Assembly (NCBI GenBank): GCA_036365515.1
Contig: CM070876.1
Location: 123,894,810-123,958,809, forward strand
Direction of reading: 5' to 3'
Length of the DNA: 64,000 bases
Source: Torymus aiolomorphi
Lineage: Eukaryota > Arthropoda > Insecta > Hymenoptera > Torymidae
Part shown: positions 43,058 through 55,581 of the stretch, in pieces
Layout: every line of letters begins with the position of its first letter
Numbering within the stretch: position 1 is the stretch's first letter
The notes under the pieces: model-generated
The model's database searches: none
Told to the model about the DNA's origin: nothing
What the model saw: only the letters and a program-made list of their open reading frames with translations
Program-made: the position numbers and the translations under genes

Positions 43058-45094
43058 TCATTTTTTTTTATACATAGAAGCTTTAAATAATTCAAAATGT
43101 CTTTCACATGCTACAAAATCTATACTATTAATTCCACGAGTTTTATAGAAAGATCTTAAAAAGCAAATACTATTTAATAGTGCAATGTCCATTTTGTTAC
43201 GTTTGCTACTCTTTACATCATTGACTATTGAAAATATTCGTTCTGGCTCCGCGTTTGAATGAGGCAAGGATAATACGGCTTCAGACAAAATTTTTAAATT
43301 CGGAAATTGTAAAGTATTTTCCTCATTCTTAATTTGATTAACTTTTTTCCAAAATAAATCTACTGTTAATTCTAGAGATTGTAATTTATCTGTATCCGAG
43401 AAAAAGAATGGCAACGATCTCCAGTCATCGGCTAATTCCATGCAGTTAATTTCTTCAAAAGGTAAATATAATTCCGACAAATCTGCTTTTTGAAAATATC
43501 TTGCATCTTGGTTCAATGCGATAGAGGGGTCGAGAAAGTCTAATTGGCTTAAAAGCTTATCATTTTTTAAATATCTAGTACGCATTTCGTCTAAAGAGGT
43601 TTTATAAAATTTCAAGTCGCTTTCTCTTACTTCAGTGACAATGTCCAAAGGTAATTCCTTTAAAAAGTTTTCGCACTCTGGTCCTATATATATTTCACTA
43701 AGTGGCTTGTAATCTTCTGCTTGTATACAATAATTTAAATCAATAAGGTTATCCAAACAGCCAGATTTTAAAAAATTATGTCCAACACTTTTAATCAGTC
43801 GGTGGCAAGAAGAAGATAATTTATGTATAAGTGGTACTTTGGATTGAAAAAAAGCATTAAATTTGTTATACGCGATTAAAGAAAATTTGAGGAAAAGAAT
43901 GCAAGCTTTTGTTTTTTCGTTACTGAGCAGCAAATAAATAATATCGGGTTTGCCTTTAGTTTCTTCAGTCATGTCAGTCATTTTGTCCAGTTGCTTTTCA
44001 TTCTTTTGTAAAAATAAGTATTCTTTTAATGGCTGCCAGTTTTCTACTATACGTTCAATGCACTGCAAGAGTGAAAGCCACCTTGCTCCAGAGAGCTTCA
44101 AGATTTTACGTTATGGGACATTATGAAAAGTTTGAAACTCTTGATATTCCTCACAACGCTTGCTACTTTTTGAAAAATACATTGAAGCTTTTTTTGGCAG
44201 CTAAATTGGAGGAGTGGCATATGCAATTTAATAATACTAAATGAGGAACTAACTTTTTTAATAAAGCAAAAAATGAATTGTGACGTCTAACCATAACGCT
44301 AGCATTATCACATGCCAAGCCAGCAATGTTACGGATTGGGATTTCATTAATTTTAGAAATATAGAAATTTAGAATAAAATTTAAAAAAGAATCTAACAAT
44401 TTCTGAGCAGAACCATCCATGGCATCTAATTGAATTATATTTAGTAAATGCATAACCACTTCACCATTATCGGGATGTACATATTGCACTGCAACGCAGA
44501 AAAGCTTTGATAAGCTGCAATCAGTGCTTTCATCGACCAAAACGGGAAACTTTTGAACTTTTAATATATTTACAACGTCTTCCAAAACACAAACTTCTAA
44601 AACATTTTTGATTAAACTGCTGCACTTATCGCGTTTTATCATTATATCTTGAGCTACTGTGGGCTCTTCAAATACTTTTTTCATAAAAGGAATCAGATCA
44701 TCTATGATGCTTATGCTAATATTATGAAGAGCAAAAAATAAAGCACATTGCATCTCTACCTGTTTCATTTTTTCATCATGACTTAGATCTGATTCACCAG
44801 AGGTTGCTAAAACTTTTCCTTCTTTCATGCATGCATTAACATTATCAACATGCTGATGAGTTTCAGCATGTTTTTTAAGGTTGCTTTTACTATAGCAAGA
44901 CAAATTGCGGTCACAGTAAAAACATTTTGCTGGTTTTGTTAGATTAGAAATATCTTCTAATAACCATAGCTTCAAATCAGGATCGTCTAACCAAGCTTTT
45001 TTAAATGCATTAACTGGACGAGCACGTTTTTCTTTTTCGCCACAATCCAATGTCCTTCCTTTCTTTTTTTAGAATTACGTCTCGCATCAGGCAT
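43058..45094 (-). pseudogene. hAT-superfamily transposase, broken
   Basis: Minus-strand gene in two open pieces: 45050-44163 (295 aa) and 44101-43058 (347 aa). The first has a BED/TTF-type zinc finger (CFYCDRNL, HAETHQH), then VDESTD and ACDNASVM with the first two catalytic Asp residues, and CHSSNLAAKK. The second has SGARWLSLLQC and the C-terminal dimerisation block SLPHSNAEPERIFSIVNDVK with the catalytic Glu. They are separated by a one-base shift in the run at 44189-44195 and a stop near 44108. The probable ATG is at 45094, in another frame separated by an A-run. Inactive copy of a family common in insects; the element's ends were not identified. Confidence 0.87.
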
Positions 45095-45864
45095 TTTAAA
45101 TATTCTTAATCGATTATCGAAACGATAATAAATAAATTAATCAATGAAAAAACGAGTTCGCGATATCGTTATTGAAACTGTAGAAAGCTTGAAAATCTGG
45201 AAGAAATAAAAGAAGACCCCTTCTTTATCTTCTTTATACAATATAACAATATAGAAAAAGAATAATTACATATTAAATAAGTGGTTGATAACGTCGGCCA
45301 GATCGAGTATTTTCTTAACGTACTACCTCGCTGAGTCGTCGACACTTACTGCAGTCGAGTAGTCGACAATGTTTTCATCCTATGTTATGCCTCAACGACA
45401 GTTCAAAACAAAAGTCAAAGCATCAGCATTTGGCGCGTATTTCAATTTTAAGGATTCGTAACATTCATTTTGTATAAGCTCATTCAACTACTTTAAATGT
45501 TTACACAGAGCTTAACAACTTTTTAAATTTATTCGATACCCCTGTACACAGGTCACCGCGTCCGATGCGTATTTCGACCTTTAATTTCAAAATGAAAAAT
45601 ATTAAATGAAAAATATTAAATATCAAGACGATAAATGTTTTTTTTCACTTGTTAAATCATTATTGTCTAAACAAAATCGAAAAATAATTTCAATTGGATT
45701 TTTTTTCAAAAAAATTCATTGTTTCATATTGAGAATATATGGAAACATAAAACATCAGACAAAAGCAATAAGAAAAATTCTAATTATGAAGATTATTAAT
45801 GATAAAATTACCGAAAATTAGAAACATTATTAAATATACATCTTTATAATTTTTTGAATGTCCC
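45095..45864. other. AT-rich spacer between the hAT relic and the errantivirus
   Basis: No recognised gene. A palindromic TCGATTATCGAAACGATAAT word near 45110 could be part of the hAT end. The small ORF at 45606-45821 is Lys/Ile-rich and unsupported. Confidence 0.5.
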
Positions 45865-46913
45865 TGTTATGTGCCAACATTTGTCTTATTAATTTATTAA
45901 TTTTCAAATGGTTCAATTATTTGTTAAAACCGAGTAGCTTGCTATTGCACAAAACCAATTAAGAAATAAGAATTGCGCGATGACCAGAAATCGCTGCGCA
46001 AGCGGGGCAATGGTCTTAATCCAGCGCAACGGCCGCGAGGAAACGCATACGACACGAAGACAACAGGCGTTGCGCTGAATTGGTGGCAGCACCTCCCGGG
46101 CATCTCTCGCGCTCCCTGCCTTACCTGCGCCGATAGGAGCTACGGGAGCGAGAGAGACAGCGAACGATTGTAGTGGGAGGGAATTTTCGCGGATCCAGGT
46201 GTGCGGGCGTGCGAAAATTCGTTGCCACGACAATTGCGTTTTAATTTTCAATAGGGTAGAGTCGAGAATAATTAATCGTTGAAGATAGTCAATTAATAAA
46301 TCATCGGGAATATATATATACTTCGTTAATAATTTTTATAAGTTCTTGTAATTTAATTTCAAGTGTTAGAATATTTGTGTCTCGTGCAAAAATTTGTTAT
46401 ATCTGCCCTTTGTTAAACTGGACCACTGGACTTCAATTAAAAAAGGAAAATAAAAGGAAAGAATTACTGAACCTTTAACGAGTATTTTATTTCGGGCTCC
46501 ACCAGTACCTGGAATTCAATTATTATATATTATCATACTATACGAGGAGATCATCGATCCACAATAAGGTAAAAATCTTTATTTATTATCGGTAATTTAT
46601 TCGCGTACTATTTACTCGCGTCCGGGGGTGTTCATTAAACTTTTCATAATTGTCCTATATGCTCGTATCCGTATCTACCGGTTAATCGTAATTTGATTTC
46701 TATTCTCCACCACGTAATTGTATAGGATTTCCGTGAGTCTGGCCATATGTACGGGGAGGTAGTCGTACGGGTTTCGTCGAATTACTTAGTACCCTCTTGT
46801 CGTTTTCAATAATTTATTAGTATAAATTTTGCCATTGTAACTAATATTATGGTTACATTCGCGCGCGTTGATTCGATAACTAATAATAATAAACAAATAT
46901 ATATATATATATT

Positions 46914-47266
46914 TCTGTTCACCGCTATGTTTCAGGACTTTTCATTGGTTTACCGCTATGTTTCAGGACATTTGCATGTTTTCAGGACTGTACTGAATTA
47001 GGAATATGTTTACCGCTACCTTTCAGGACATTTTTGTATTATTCAGGACATTTAGGGTTTCTTTCACAACGTTTTTTTCCGTAAAATTTTTCCGAAATCA
47101 ACGTAAAATACTGCGGAACTGAAAGGAGGCGCCGCAGGCGTCGTGGTGTTAGTCAACACCCTGAGGGATATTATTTCTTTAGTCACTTATATACTGTTTA
47201 ACGTTTTATACCTACTTCTATTGCAGAAAACCTGTAGGTGTCCTGGAAGGTAGCGGTGTACTAAGT
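46914..47266 (-). mobile_element. MITE-like element A, copy 2 (inverted)
   Basis: Near-identical reverse-complement copy of 24354-24705, from TTCACCGCTATGTTTCAGGA to CCTGGAAGGTAGCGGTGTAC, inserted in the AT run of the 5' LTR. A few base differences and small length changes separate the two. Confidence 0.92.
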
Positions 47267-47995
<729 letters not shown>

Positions 47996-48531
47996 TATAT
48001 ATAAAATATATATATATATATATATATATAGATAAATAAATAACTTCTCATAATTTTATACCGATATAACTATTATATTTATTATAATTCCTAATAATAA
48101 CTAACCTTTAACTCTGAAAATTTTACTAATTCCTAATCCGGATTTCCTCCATGCAGTAGGTAGCTGGGTCGATTCATTGTAGCATGAATCGGCAAAACTA
48201 CTGAAGATTGGAGTGTACGATTCGTCCAGCTCTAGGGCTAACACTTGTTCGACGAAACAACAGCTACGCTAGAAGAAGGAGTAGTACGACACGAAGAAGG
48301 AGAGTTTAGCCCTTTTATTACCATTTAGGTTTTCCTCTGTTCTCGGTTTAGAACTAGCCCCTCCCCCCTAGCTAGTTTTTTAGTTCGATTCCGCTCTAGT
48401 TCCCGAAAGCATAGCGAGTTATTATTCACGGGTAAAGGAATGATAGATGTCCTTCGGCGACATCCGAAATAAATTTATAGTTCTGCCCTTACGTGTGAGA
48501 ATTCTAACCTCTCATGTAACAGCAGAATTAA

Positions 48532-48549
48532 TGGTAGCAGAGCGTGGTT
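48532..48549 (+). other. Primer-binding site, initiator tRNA-Met type (errantivirus)
   Basis: TGGTAGCAGAGCGTGGTT, identical over 18 bases to the Copia primer site at 10785. A ten-base spacer separates it from the inferred LTR end at 48521. It marks the start of minus-strand DNA synthesis. Confidence 0.85.
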
Positions 48550-48957
48550 GTTCGCCCTAACCTAAAAATTTCTAACTCGCTTTCTTTTTGAGCAATTTCT
48601 AAGAAATATTTTTCCGTCCACCCTTACGCGTCCCTTTTCACGTTTTTAAGTGAGTTCTACAGTAATATTTTGAAACTTACCTACATTTACTCTAATAATC
48701 TTAGACCGATATAAAATTCCATTGAAAATTGATTTTATCTATACTTGGAGGTTAAGTGTATGTTTTACGTTCCAAATATTTTTCTTATCATAAACTAGAG
48801 ACATCCAATGATATAAGGAAGTAAATCATTATAAGACATCTGTCTTTTTATTGGGTAAATTGGAAAAAAAAAAATTTACTATAGGTTATATACTCCTCGG
48901 TTCCCTTACCTTGGCTTTTTTTTTTTGGTTTTTTTTTTTTACCCACAATAAGCATCA

Positions 48958-49164
48958 TGGTAGACGGACAAGGACCGGGAACACAGGTGGCTAACGTCAC
49001 AGATTGCTCCCAACTAATGGTGACCCTGGCTAATACCATGGCCATGCAGACCGCCGTAGTCAGCATACCAATTTTTGAAGTAACATACCCCTAAAGGATT
49101 TCATTCAGGATGTCCGGAATGCAGCTGCCGATATTTCAGCAGCTCAACTCCCCTCCTTTCTTAA
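48958..49164 (+). pseudogene. gag: Errantivirus gag, 5' part (before the inserted transposon)
   Basis: ATG at 48958 after a T-rich leader opens a frame with MVDGQGPGTQVAN, which is closed at 49092 after SIPIFEV. The expected Gag motif continues in the next frame (KDFIQDVRNAAADISAAQLP) to the TTAA at 49161. So one base is lost near 49080, and the gene is then interrupted by the 4.2 kb DNA transposon. The rest is at 53398-54640. Gag is the structural protein of the particle. Confidence 0.8.
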
Positions 49165-49180
49165 GGGAGTTCTATGGTAA

Positions 49181-50000
49181 ACCGAAATAACGCTAAAACA
49201 ATTCTGAAATTTTGTACATTGGTTAACTTTTACAGAAAAAGTTCTGATATAAATTTTTAGAAGGCTAGGCTTCCTAGAAGTCAAGAAATACATGTTTTAA
49301 TTTTTCACTTTTTAACATGGGCTCTTATGGAAAAATGCATTTTTGGCGAATTCATTTACGTACTACAAAGTATTTAACGCTAAGATTGGATTAACATTTT
49401 TTGACATGATATAAAAATATATAAGGATTCTAGATTGATTTTAAACACAACCTAAAAGTGCCTAAGACATGAGCAATTAATTGAAACGTACACAAATCAT
49501 ACCCGTTTTTGTTGTTTATCGACATGCTCAGAGAAATCTGGCAACGCTGTATAAGAGGTTAGAAACGCGCGCTTCTTAAACGTGTGCAGCAATGCGATTT
49601 ACGAAAAGACTTGATTAATATTAATTTCAAAAACAAATAAATTTACAGGTACAATGAATAAATTAAAACCAATCTTTTTTCTTTTGATGTAAAATTGTGA
49701 AAATTTTATTATACAAAGTACATCAATCACAGACATGTAGTTTTATAACTAATTAATAGTCTTTTGAAATCTGTGAGTTCTTTATTTTACTACATAGGTT
49801 ATTTTTAAACTAATAAACGATTTTATAATAAATTAAGTAATAATTTAGTATATTAAATAATTTGTTACTTAAAATTATTTATAAAAATCTGAACAAGAAA
49901 CAATTCTTAATAATTAAATATAACGATAGGTCATTTAAATATTTTGAAAAACAAAAATGTTATTATATAAATTAAATATTATATTAACATTATAGTTTTT
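49181..50000. other. AT-rich non-coding left region of the TTAA transposon
   Basis: No ORF; it lies 3' of the exonuclease domain and probably holds the terminator and polyA signals of that transcript. Confidence 0.6.
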
Positions 50001-50981
50001 TCACACTGCAGGAGTGAATTTATTTTTTAGGTAGTCATGGACTTTTTTTACAACTATTCGATTAGCTGTTACTTTGGTATTGTTGGATTCATCTTTTCCA
50101 AATAGATTTTGTAAACCGATGAATTTCTCTTTTTCATAAGCTTCTAAAATCATATTAAAACTAATCCCTGCCGCAACAATTTTTTTACTGGTGGCTAATG
50201 ATGTACATTCATTCAAGGCACTCAATTGTTGTAACGCACTGGGCAATTCTTTTGCAAACTTCTCTCTTCTGTCAATTTCAACTATAGTTACAATATGCTT
50301 AATTATATTTTCATGTGTTATGTTAAAATTTTGTAATACTTTGTCCAATATCAGGACATCATCAAGAGAATTATGTGCTTGACTTGTGTCAATATTCATA
50401 GATTGTGCAACCGTTTCCAATTTATTCTGTCCTTTACCTTTCTTGTTAGTGCATTTTTTTATCAAGGGTAATATATCGGCAATCCCTAAAATGACTGATC
50501 TATAATGTTTTTCCATAAATGTTGTTTTTATTGCTTGTAATAGACGTGGATAATCGAAGTTGATATTGTGTGCTGTTAGCACACACTTTTTTTTAAACAA
50601 ATACAAAAACTCATAAAATGCAATCATTGCTTCTATTAAGGAAACTGTCTCAATTATATTTCCATGCAACGTTAAATATCCATCATCGTACCGTAAACCA
50701 GTAATTAAACTAGCTTCTTCATTAATTTTTTGAGCAGGTTTAATATACGCGGAAAATATAAAGTCCTGAAATTTGGCTGATATTTGTAAAATATCCTCCC
50801 TCTTGCTGAGACCGCCCGTTTCCAAATCAAACAGCACAACAATAGGTTCTTTCTTATCATCTATATTTGCAATAGAAAGAACAACATCTAAATCCAGAAG
50901 CCCTACGTCAGGTTCATATGTAGATCCTTCTGAAAGCTCTTTCTTATGTCTTAATTCAGTCTTTCGTTTTTTTAAAAACAA
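50001..50981 (-). CDS. DEDDh 3'-5' exonuclease domain protein (DnaQ-like) of the transposon, 326 aa
   Basis: Residues ~45-215 form a DnaQ/ribonuclease-T-like exonuclease: VLFDLETGGL (first Asp/Glu), LTAHNINFDYPRLL (second Asp), and AHNSLDDVLIL (final His/Asp). The C-terminal 110 residues are helical and unrecognised. A basic head (KKRKTELRHKK) links it to the end of the transposase, 140 bases upstream, in a different frame; originally they were probably one protein, or exons of one gene. The ORF itself is intact. Role inferred: processing of DNA ends or strands during transposition. Confidence 0.8.
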   Translation of the reverse strand: MFLKKRKTELRHKKELSEGSTYEPDVGLLDLDVVLSIANIDDKKEPIVVLFDLETGGLSKREDILQISAKFQDFIFSAYIKPAQKINEEASLITGLRYDDGYLTLHGNIIETVSLIEAMIAFYEFLYLFKKKCVLTAHNINFDYPRLLQAIKTTFMEKHYRSVILGIADILPLIKKCTNKKGKGQNKLETVAQSMNIDTSQAHNSLDDVLILDKVLQNFNITHENIIKHIVTIVEIDRREKFAKELPSALQQLSALNECTSLATSKKIVAAGISFNMILEAYEKEKFIGLQNLFGKDESNNTKVTANRIVVKKVHDYLKNKFTPAV

Positions 50982-51122
50982 ACGTCGCTTTTTAAAGTTT
51001 TCGTTAACGAATATGCATATCTTTTCTTGGAATTGAAATCTTTTTTGAGAGCAGATTTCTTTGCATATTTTCTTGGTGATAATGATAGTTTTTCAGCTAA
51101 GCATACGATGTACTTCTCTCCG

Positions 51123-52022
51123 TCATTTTTTGTTGATCGCACATGCTACTCTGATATCACCAGAAGGAGACGTGCCATAAATTCTACTTTTTGGTGCGTT
51201 ACTAGAAATTACAGCATTTAAGCTTTCATTAGCATTGCTTGAAGCACCTGCTGAAAATGAGCTAGTTTTGTTTGCTAAAGTATTAAATATTTCATTTAAT
51301 TTTTGTAACAAATTAGGATTTATAAAACCCTCTTTAATCACTGAATGTCTATAAGTATCCGGATTCTTTGTATAATCGCACCAGGTACCACAATTTCTAT
51401 GGTCATTAAAACAATGATATGGGATATTCTTAATGGCAGCAGCCATGTCAGCATTATTTCCAATGTTCTGCGAAATACAAAAATTAAAACATCTTTGCAA
51501 ATACTTAATTGACGGTCCAGTAAGTTCTTTAAAGTTATTTTTAATTTTGTATAGAGCGTTCACAACTCCTTTACTTGTGTGGTTTTTGTCGGATTGCTTG
51601 ACAACCTCATGAGAACAAGCATTGCGAACAGCACAAATGGAACTGCTGTCATTATCTGCAATTAGAATTCCCACTTGAATATTACACTCTTTTAAAATTA
51701 CATTATTTACAAGTTTAGTAGCAGCATGAGGTTCCATAGCTTTCGCAGAACCTTTAAAGTTCATCCGACAATCATGATCATTAGGTGAATGTCCAATGTC
51801 ACACATCTTACATTTTCTATTTAGTGTAATATAAGATAACACTTTTTAAAAAAAGTAACCTATTAAAGCACCGGTGCCTGTAAGGCTATCATATGTTCGA
51901 CCAGTACCTCTAGTTGTCCAACCCATATCGAAGGATGAATACGCACTATATTGCTTTTTGCATAATTTTTTTTATTCTCATGCATATCTGGAAGAATGAA
52001 ATTTTTATCTAAATGACTAAGC
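51123..52022 (-). pseudogene. Transposase core (Mutator-like domain), broken
   Basis: Open part 51842-51123 (239 aa) has a zinc-knuckle-like CKMCDIGHSPNDHDC, VGILIADNDSSS (candidate catalytic Asp), VVKQSDKNHTSKGVVNALY, YHCFNDHRNCGTWC, and SSNANESLNAV. These match the arthropod Mutator-like transposase domain. Upstream, an exon-like acceptor (CATTTCAG ending at 52023) begins more coding sequence with a DMGWTTRG motif, cut by a frameshift in an A-run and by TAA at 51851-51853. The 3' end also shifts frame at a six-base run (51126-51131). The copy is therefore dead or carries assembly errors. Confidence 0.78.
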
Positions 52023-52438
52023 CTGAAATGAAAAACAATAGGAAATATTAACTATACAATTAAAATGCATTTTTTGTTTTGATTTCTTTTATTTATTTGT
52101 ATAAATCAGTTTTTGTTGTCGAAAATGAATATGATTCTTATTATAAATGAATTACAACTAGCTTATACACCATTATATCTAGCGTCGAACTTAATTAGTA
52201 ACTTATGTTATATTTAAATTCAATCTACAATTTTTTTTATGTACTTTATCATTAAAAGTATAAAATATTTCTCATGAAAATTATAAAGAAGTTAGAAAAC
52301 ATCCATAAGAATTAAAAAATCAATGGTAAATACAGTTGATCAAAATGTAAAATTAAAATAATAGAATAAAAATTATAAAAGAAAAAAAACATTAACTAAA
52401 GTTAAGAATTTGTCAAATCGAGCAATACTAAAGCTTAC

Positions 52439-53154
52439 AATAATAACTTGGCAATTTCTTCTTTATTTTGTATAGTTTTATTCCTTTCTTCATTAGCTGC
52501 CCGAAGGCAACTTTCATATGCCATTGTCTCAATCACTGGTCCCACATCCTTCTCATAATCTTTATATGCTGCCCAATTCATCTCTGGAATATTGAGTGAA
52601 GACAATATTTTGTTAAAATGTGTATTTCCAATGCCTGCATTTAGTGTACCTGTAAATATAATAATTATTTTTGAAACTATTTCTATACGTATAATCCATG
52701 TAACATATTACTGTAGATACTAACCTATAACAGCCTTCGTATTAGTATCATAATGTTTATGCTTCATAGTAGAGTTGTGTTCGTTGGAAGTGTCATGTTG
52801 TTTATCCATAGAAATCGTGGGTTGTTTATCCATAGCAATCGCGTGTAGTTTATCCGTACTAACTTTACAAATCTTCTTACATTTTCGACACTTGATATCA
52901 AATTCAGAAGCTAGCCCGTATCGTTTCTCTGATACAATATTCTGCAAAGAGAGTATAGATTTACACTTTGAACAGATCAATTGATCTCCAAGCGTTTTCA
53001 TGTGGATAATTCTTCGTCCTTCGTCAACAGTTGCTACACAATTTGGATCACTTTTGAGGTTACATTTTTTATTGTTATATTTGCCGCTCTTTGTACCATA
53101 AATGTTTCTTATATTTTTTCCTAACTTTTGATCCAAACATCTTTTTTTGTACAC
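52439..53154 (-). pseudogene. N-terminal exons of the same transposase, with a 75 bp intron
   Basis: Exon 1 (53154-52725) has EGRRIIHMKTLGDQLICSKCK, SEKRYGLASEFDIKCRKCKK and ends NTKAVIG; paired CxxC motifs suggest zinc binding. The intron 52724-52650 has GTTAGT donor and TTTACAG acceptor, and joining keeps the frame into TLNAGIGNTHFNKIL, the family's next motif. Exon 2 (52649-52439) ends at a GTAAGC donor; the next acceptor is at 52023. The intron supports a eukaryotic, spliced transposase mRNA. Downstream lesions make the whole gene a pseudogene. Confidence 0.75.
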
Positions 53155-53261
53155 CTTTTCTGTTACTCTTTTCCCTTTGAAAAAGAATCTTTCTTGTTTA
53201 TCACGTTTCTCTTCTATTCTGGAGCAGTTACATGCTGTGCGATCATCAGACTCTTAAATAT

Positions 53262-53302
<41 letters not shown>

Positions 53303-53397
53303 CGTGAAACACGACGTTGCCAGAGCTACTACTGCGAAGGTCAAGCGTCAACGTTAGCCCTGCATTGACTTACTACGTTACCATAGAACTCCCTTAA

Positions 53398-54640
53398 GAA
53401 GGTGTTGAGCAGATTGCAAGAAGCCGCCAGGAATTCGACATTTTGTGTAGCTCTTAACTCCGTAGATGATTTCGTACGTCACTTAAAGCAACGATTTGCA
53501 CCCGGAAAAACATTCACCTACTACTATGCTCAATTGAATGACCTTCGCATGAAACAAGGCGAAACGGTCGGTGATTTTCAGGATAGATTGAATATTTTAC
53601 TTATGGGAGCAGAAAATGCCCTTAAGGAAGATAGAGGTGAGGCCTATTCCGGGGACATGATGGTTCCAGTAAGAGGAGCCGCTGTAGATATTTTTATCCG
53701 GGGTCTACCCAGTCACCTCAGCACTGCAGTAGATGCAGTACATCCTATTGATCTAGATGCTGCATTTAAGGAAGCCGTCAGGTTTGAATCAAGGATCCGA
53801 TCGAAAATATTGCCCGAATCAAGATCAAGTCACTACCAGTCACACTTATACGAGGACGATGAAATATCAGCCAATGTCGCAAGAAATAACACGCGATATT
53901 ATAACAATCAGTGCCACTATAATGGCCAATACAACAGTCATTATCCTCAGGGTCGTTCGGCTGATGGTCGGAATCAGCAATCATCGCTGCCTGCATTTAT
54001 AGGATATATGGACCAGCCCGATAGCCAAGCTTCGGCTCCGATCGCGTATTACGAGGAGCGGCCTGGCAGTCCTGGAGTAGTAAGGAGTGAACCTCCATTC
54101 ATTGGATACACCATTCTGAATCACGGGGAGCCGTATGGTAGGGACCAAGGAGAAATGTATCCACAAGCGGATAAACCCTATCCTCGCAATAATAACTATC
54201 AAGGGGCAAACGGTTATCAAGGGCCACATGGAAACTACAACACCAGTCCTCGCTTCTCTTCGAACCAGTATCAAACCAACCAAGCAAACCAATATCAAAG
54301 AGGCTTTCAGAATTCAAGATTTCCACCAAGGGACCGTAGAGAATTCGATCGAAGGGATCAAAGACTATACTATCCCGCTGGACCACCACTAGAGCCACTA
54401 CCCCGGTATCCTCTGCCATCAACCGGCAATCCATCCACGCAATCTAACCAGATCGGTCATTTAAACTCGAAGGAGGGTCGCCCCGCAACCCAGGAGGTGA
54501 GCCAGCCCATCGCATCAACGAGCAGTGCTCAACCGAACCAAACGCCAAGAGTTTATGTGCTGCAGCGAAACCAGCGCACAGGATTGCTTCCTGTGGACCA
54601 GCTAAGGGAACCGACGGACGAGAAGATGATCCCACTGTAG
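53398..54640 (+). pseudogene. gag: Errantivirus gag, main part
   Basis: 412 open codons. The head (VLSRLQEAARNSTFCVAL, then FVRHLKQRFAPGKTFTYYYAQL and ETVGDFQDRLNILL) is a Gypsy-family capsid region. The rest is low-complexity, rich in Asn/Gln/Tyr/Pro/Arg (about residues 150-400), without a CCHC zinc knuckle, as is usual in errantivirus Gag. The true start lies upstream of the inserted transposon at 48958. The stop at 54638 lies in the overlap with pol, which is in the -1 frame, consistent with -1 frameshift expression of pol. Confidence 0.87.
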
Positions 54641-54645
54641 TACGG

Positions 54646-55161
54646 TTGCGAGTCCCCGAAGGACATCATCCATGGCTTCAATTTATGATTGATAACGGAG
54701 CTGCGGTCAACATCATTACGATTGGATCCTTGCATACGGATGTTCTAGTGGACACCGATCAAGCAGTCCCTTTAGCCGGGATAAGCGACCAGTCTATCGA
54801 CACCTATGGCACGGTTACGTTACATTTGAGGGACCGTCCGGTCACGTTACATTTGAGGGACCGTCCGGTCACTTTCGTCGTCGTGAAAGATGATTTCCCC
54901 ATTGGACAAGATGGGATACTCGGACGAGATTATCTGAAACGGGAACAGGCGGTAATATCTTATCATTACAATGCTCTTATGATTAGTGGTGACGTTATAG
55001 ACCCGCTTCCATTTATTGACCCGCACTCAGGTCAGAGCATTGGTGCGGTATCTGTTAAGCAGGACGCTATATACCCAAGGGAACTTGACTTTGTCGAACT
55101 CCCAGATAATCCACCAGCACCATCCGCTAAGGTGATGTATACACTACCACGCAGAACCTGA
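54646..55161 (+). pseudogene. pol: Errantivirus pol: aspartic protease region
   Basis: The frame is -1 relative to gag and continuous with upstream codons. The active site reads FMIDNGAAVN where D-T/S-G is normal, so the second residue is changed to Asn. ILGRDYL is the conserved C-terminal protease motif. A perfect 27 bp tandem duplication near 54815-54868 repeats TLHLRDRPV in frame. The frame ends with TGA at 55159-55161, but continues in frame after it, so this is a single nonsense change. Confidence 0.82.
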
Positions 55162-55581
55162 CAGGTGGTAAGAATAAACGTGATCAACAAATCTCAAGAG
55201 GAAGGATACCTGCCGCGGATTGATTTAGGGTATGACGACGTTTACCTCGGCGAGGGCTTAGTAAAGGTCCAAGACGACGGAGGATGTTATGTCATGGCAA
55301 TCAATACTAGGGATGAAGACGTGTCATTTGAAGTGGATGCAAAGGAACTTATACCGTTCGAATATGCATCTCTAGATTTCGAACCTGGAGCAGAAGAAGA
55401 CATTCTAGTGGCTGCAAACAACCCGATCACCGACAAAGGAAACCGCATCCTTCGCTTGAAGGAGCTTATTGAGGTCAAGCATCTCAACGAGGAAGAGAGA
55501 ACGCATATAAACAAGCTATTGAAAGATTTCCCGACGTATTTTTGCTACCAGGAGACCCATTACCTTGTACCAACGCAGTAG
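55162..55581 (+). pseudogene. pol: Errantivirus pol: protease to reverse transcriptase linker
   Basis: Continues the protease frame after the TGA. It contains a beta-rich segment (YLPRIDLGYDDVYLGEGLV) and NRILRLKELIEVKHLNEEE, which precedes reverse transcriptase in errantiviruses. A one-base loss in a T-run near 55542 moves the reading into the frame of the next ORF. Confidence 0.75.

Larger units (their letters stand above)
49165..53393 (-). mobile_element. TTAA-targeting DNA transposon with Mutator/Kolobok-type transposase and exonuclease
   Basis: A 4229 bp insertion in gag with 16 bp perfect terminal inverted repeats (GGGAGTTCTATGGTAA) flanked by TTAA on both sides (49161-49164, 53394-53397). 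Excision restores the gag reading frame across the site, which proves the insertion. The minus strand carries an intron-containing transposase gene and a separate DEDDh exonuclease domain. TTAA duplication suggests the Kolobok or piggyBac superfamilies; the protein is of the Mutator-like domain type often found in arthropod Kolobok elements. Confidence 0.9.

Noticed and set aside
45913..46251. 112 aa minus-strand ORF (and 62760-63086)
   Set aside because: Lies wholly in the errantivirus LTR and is present in both LTR copies.
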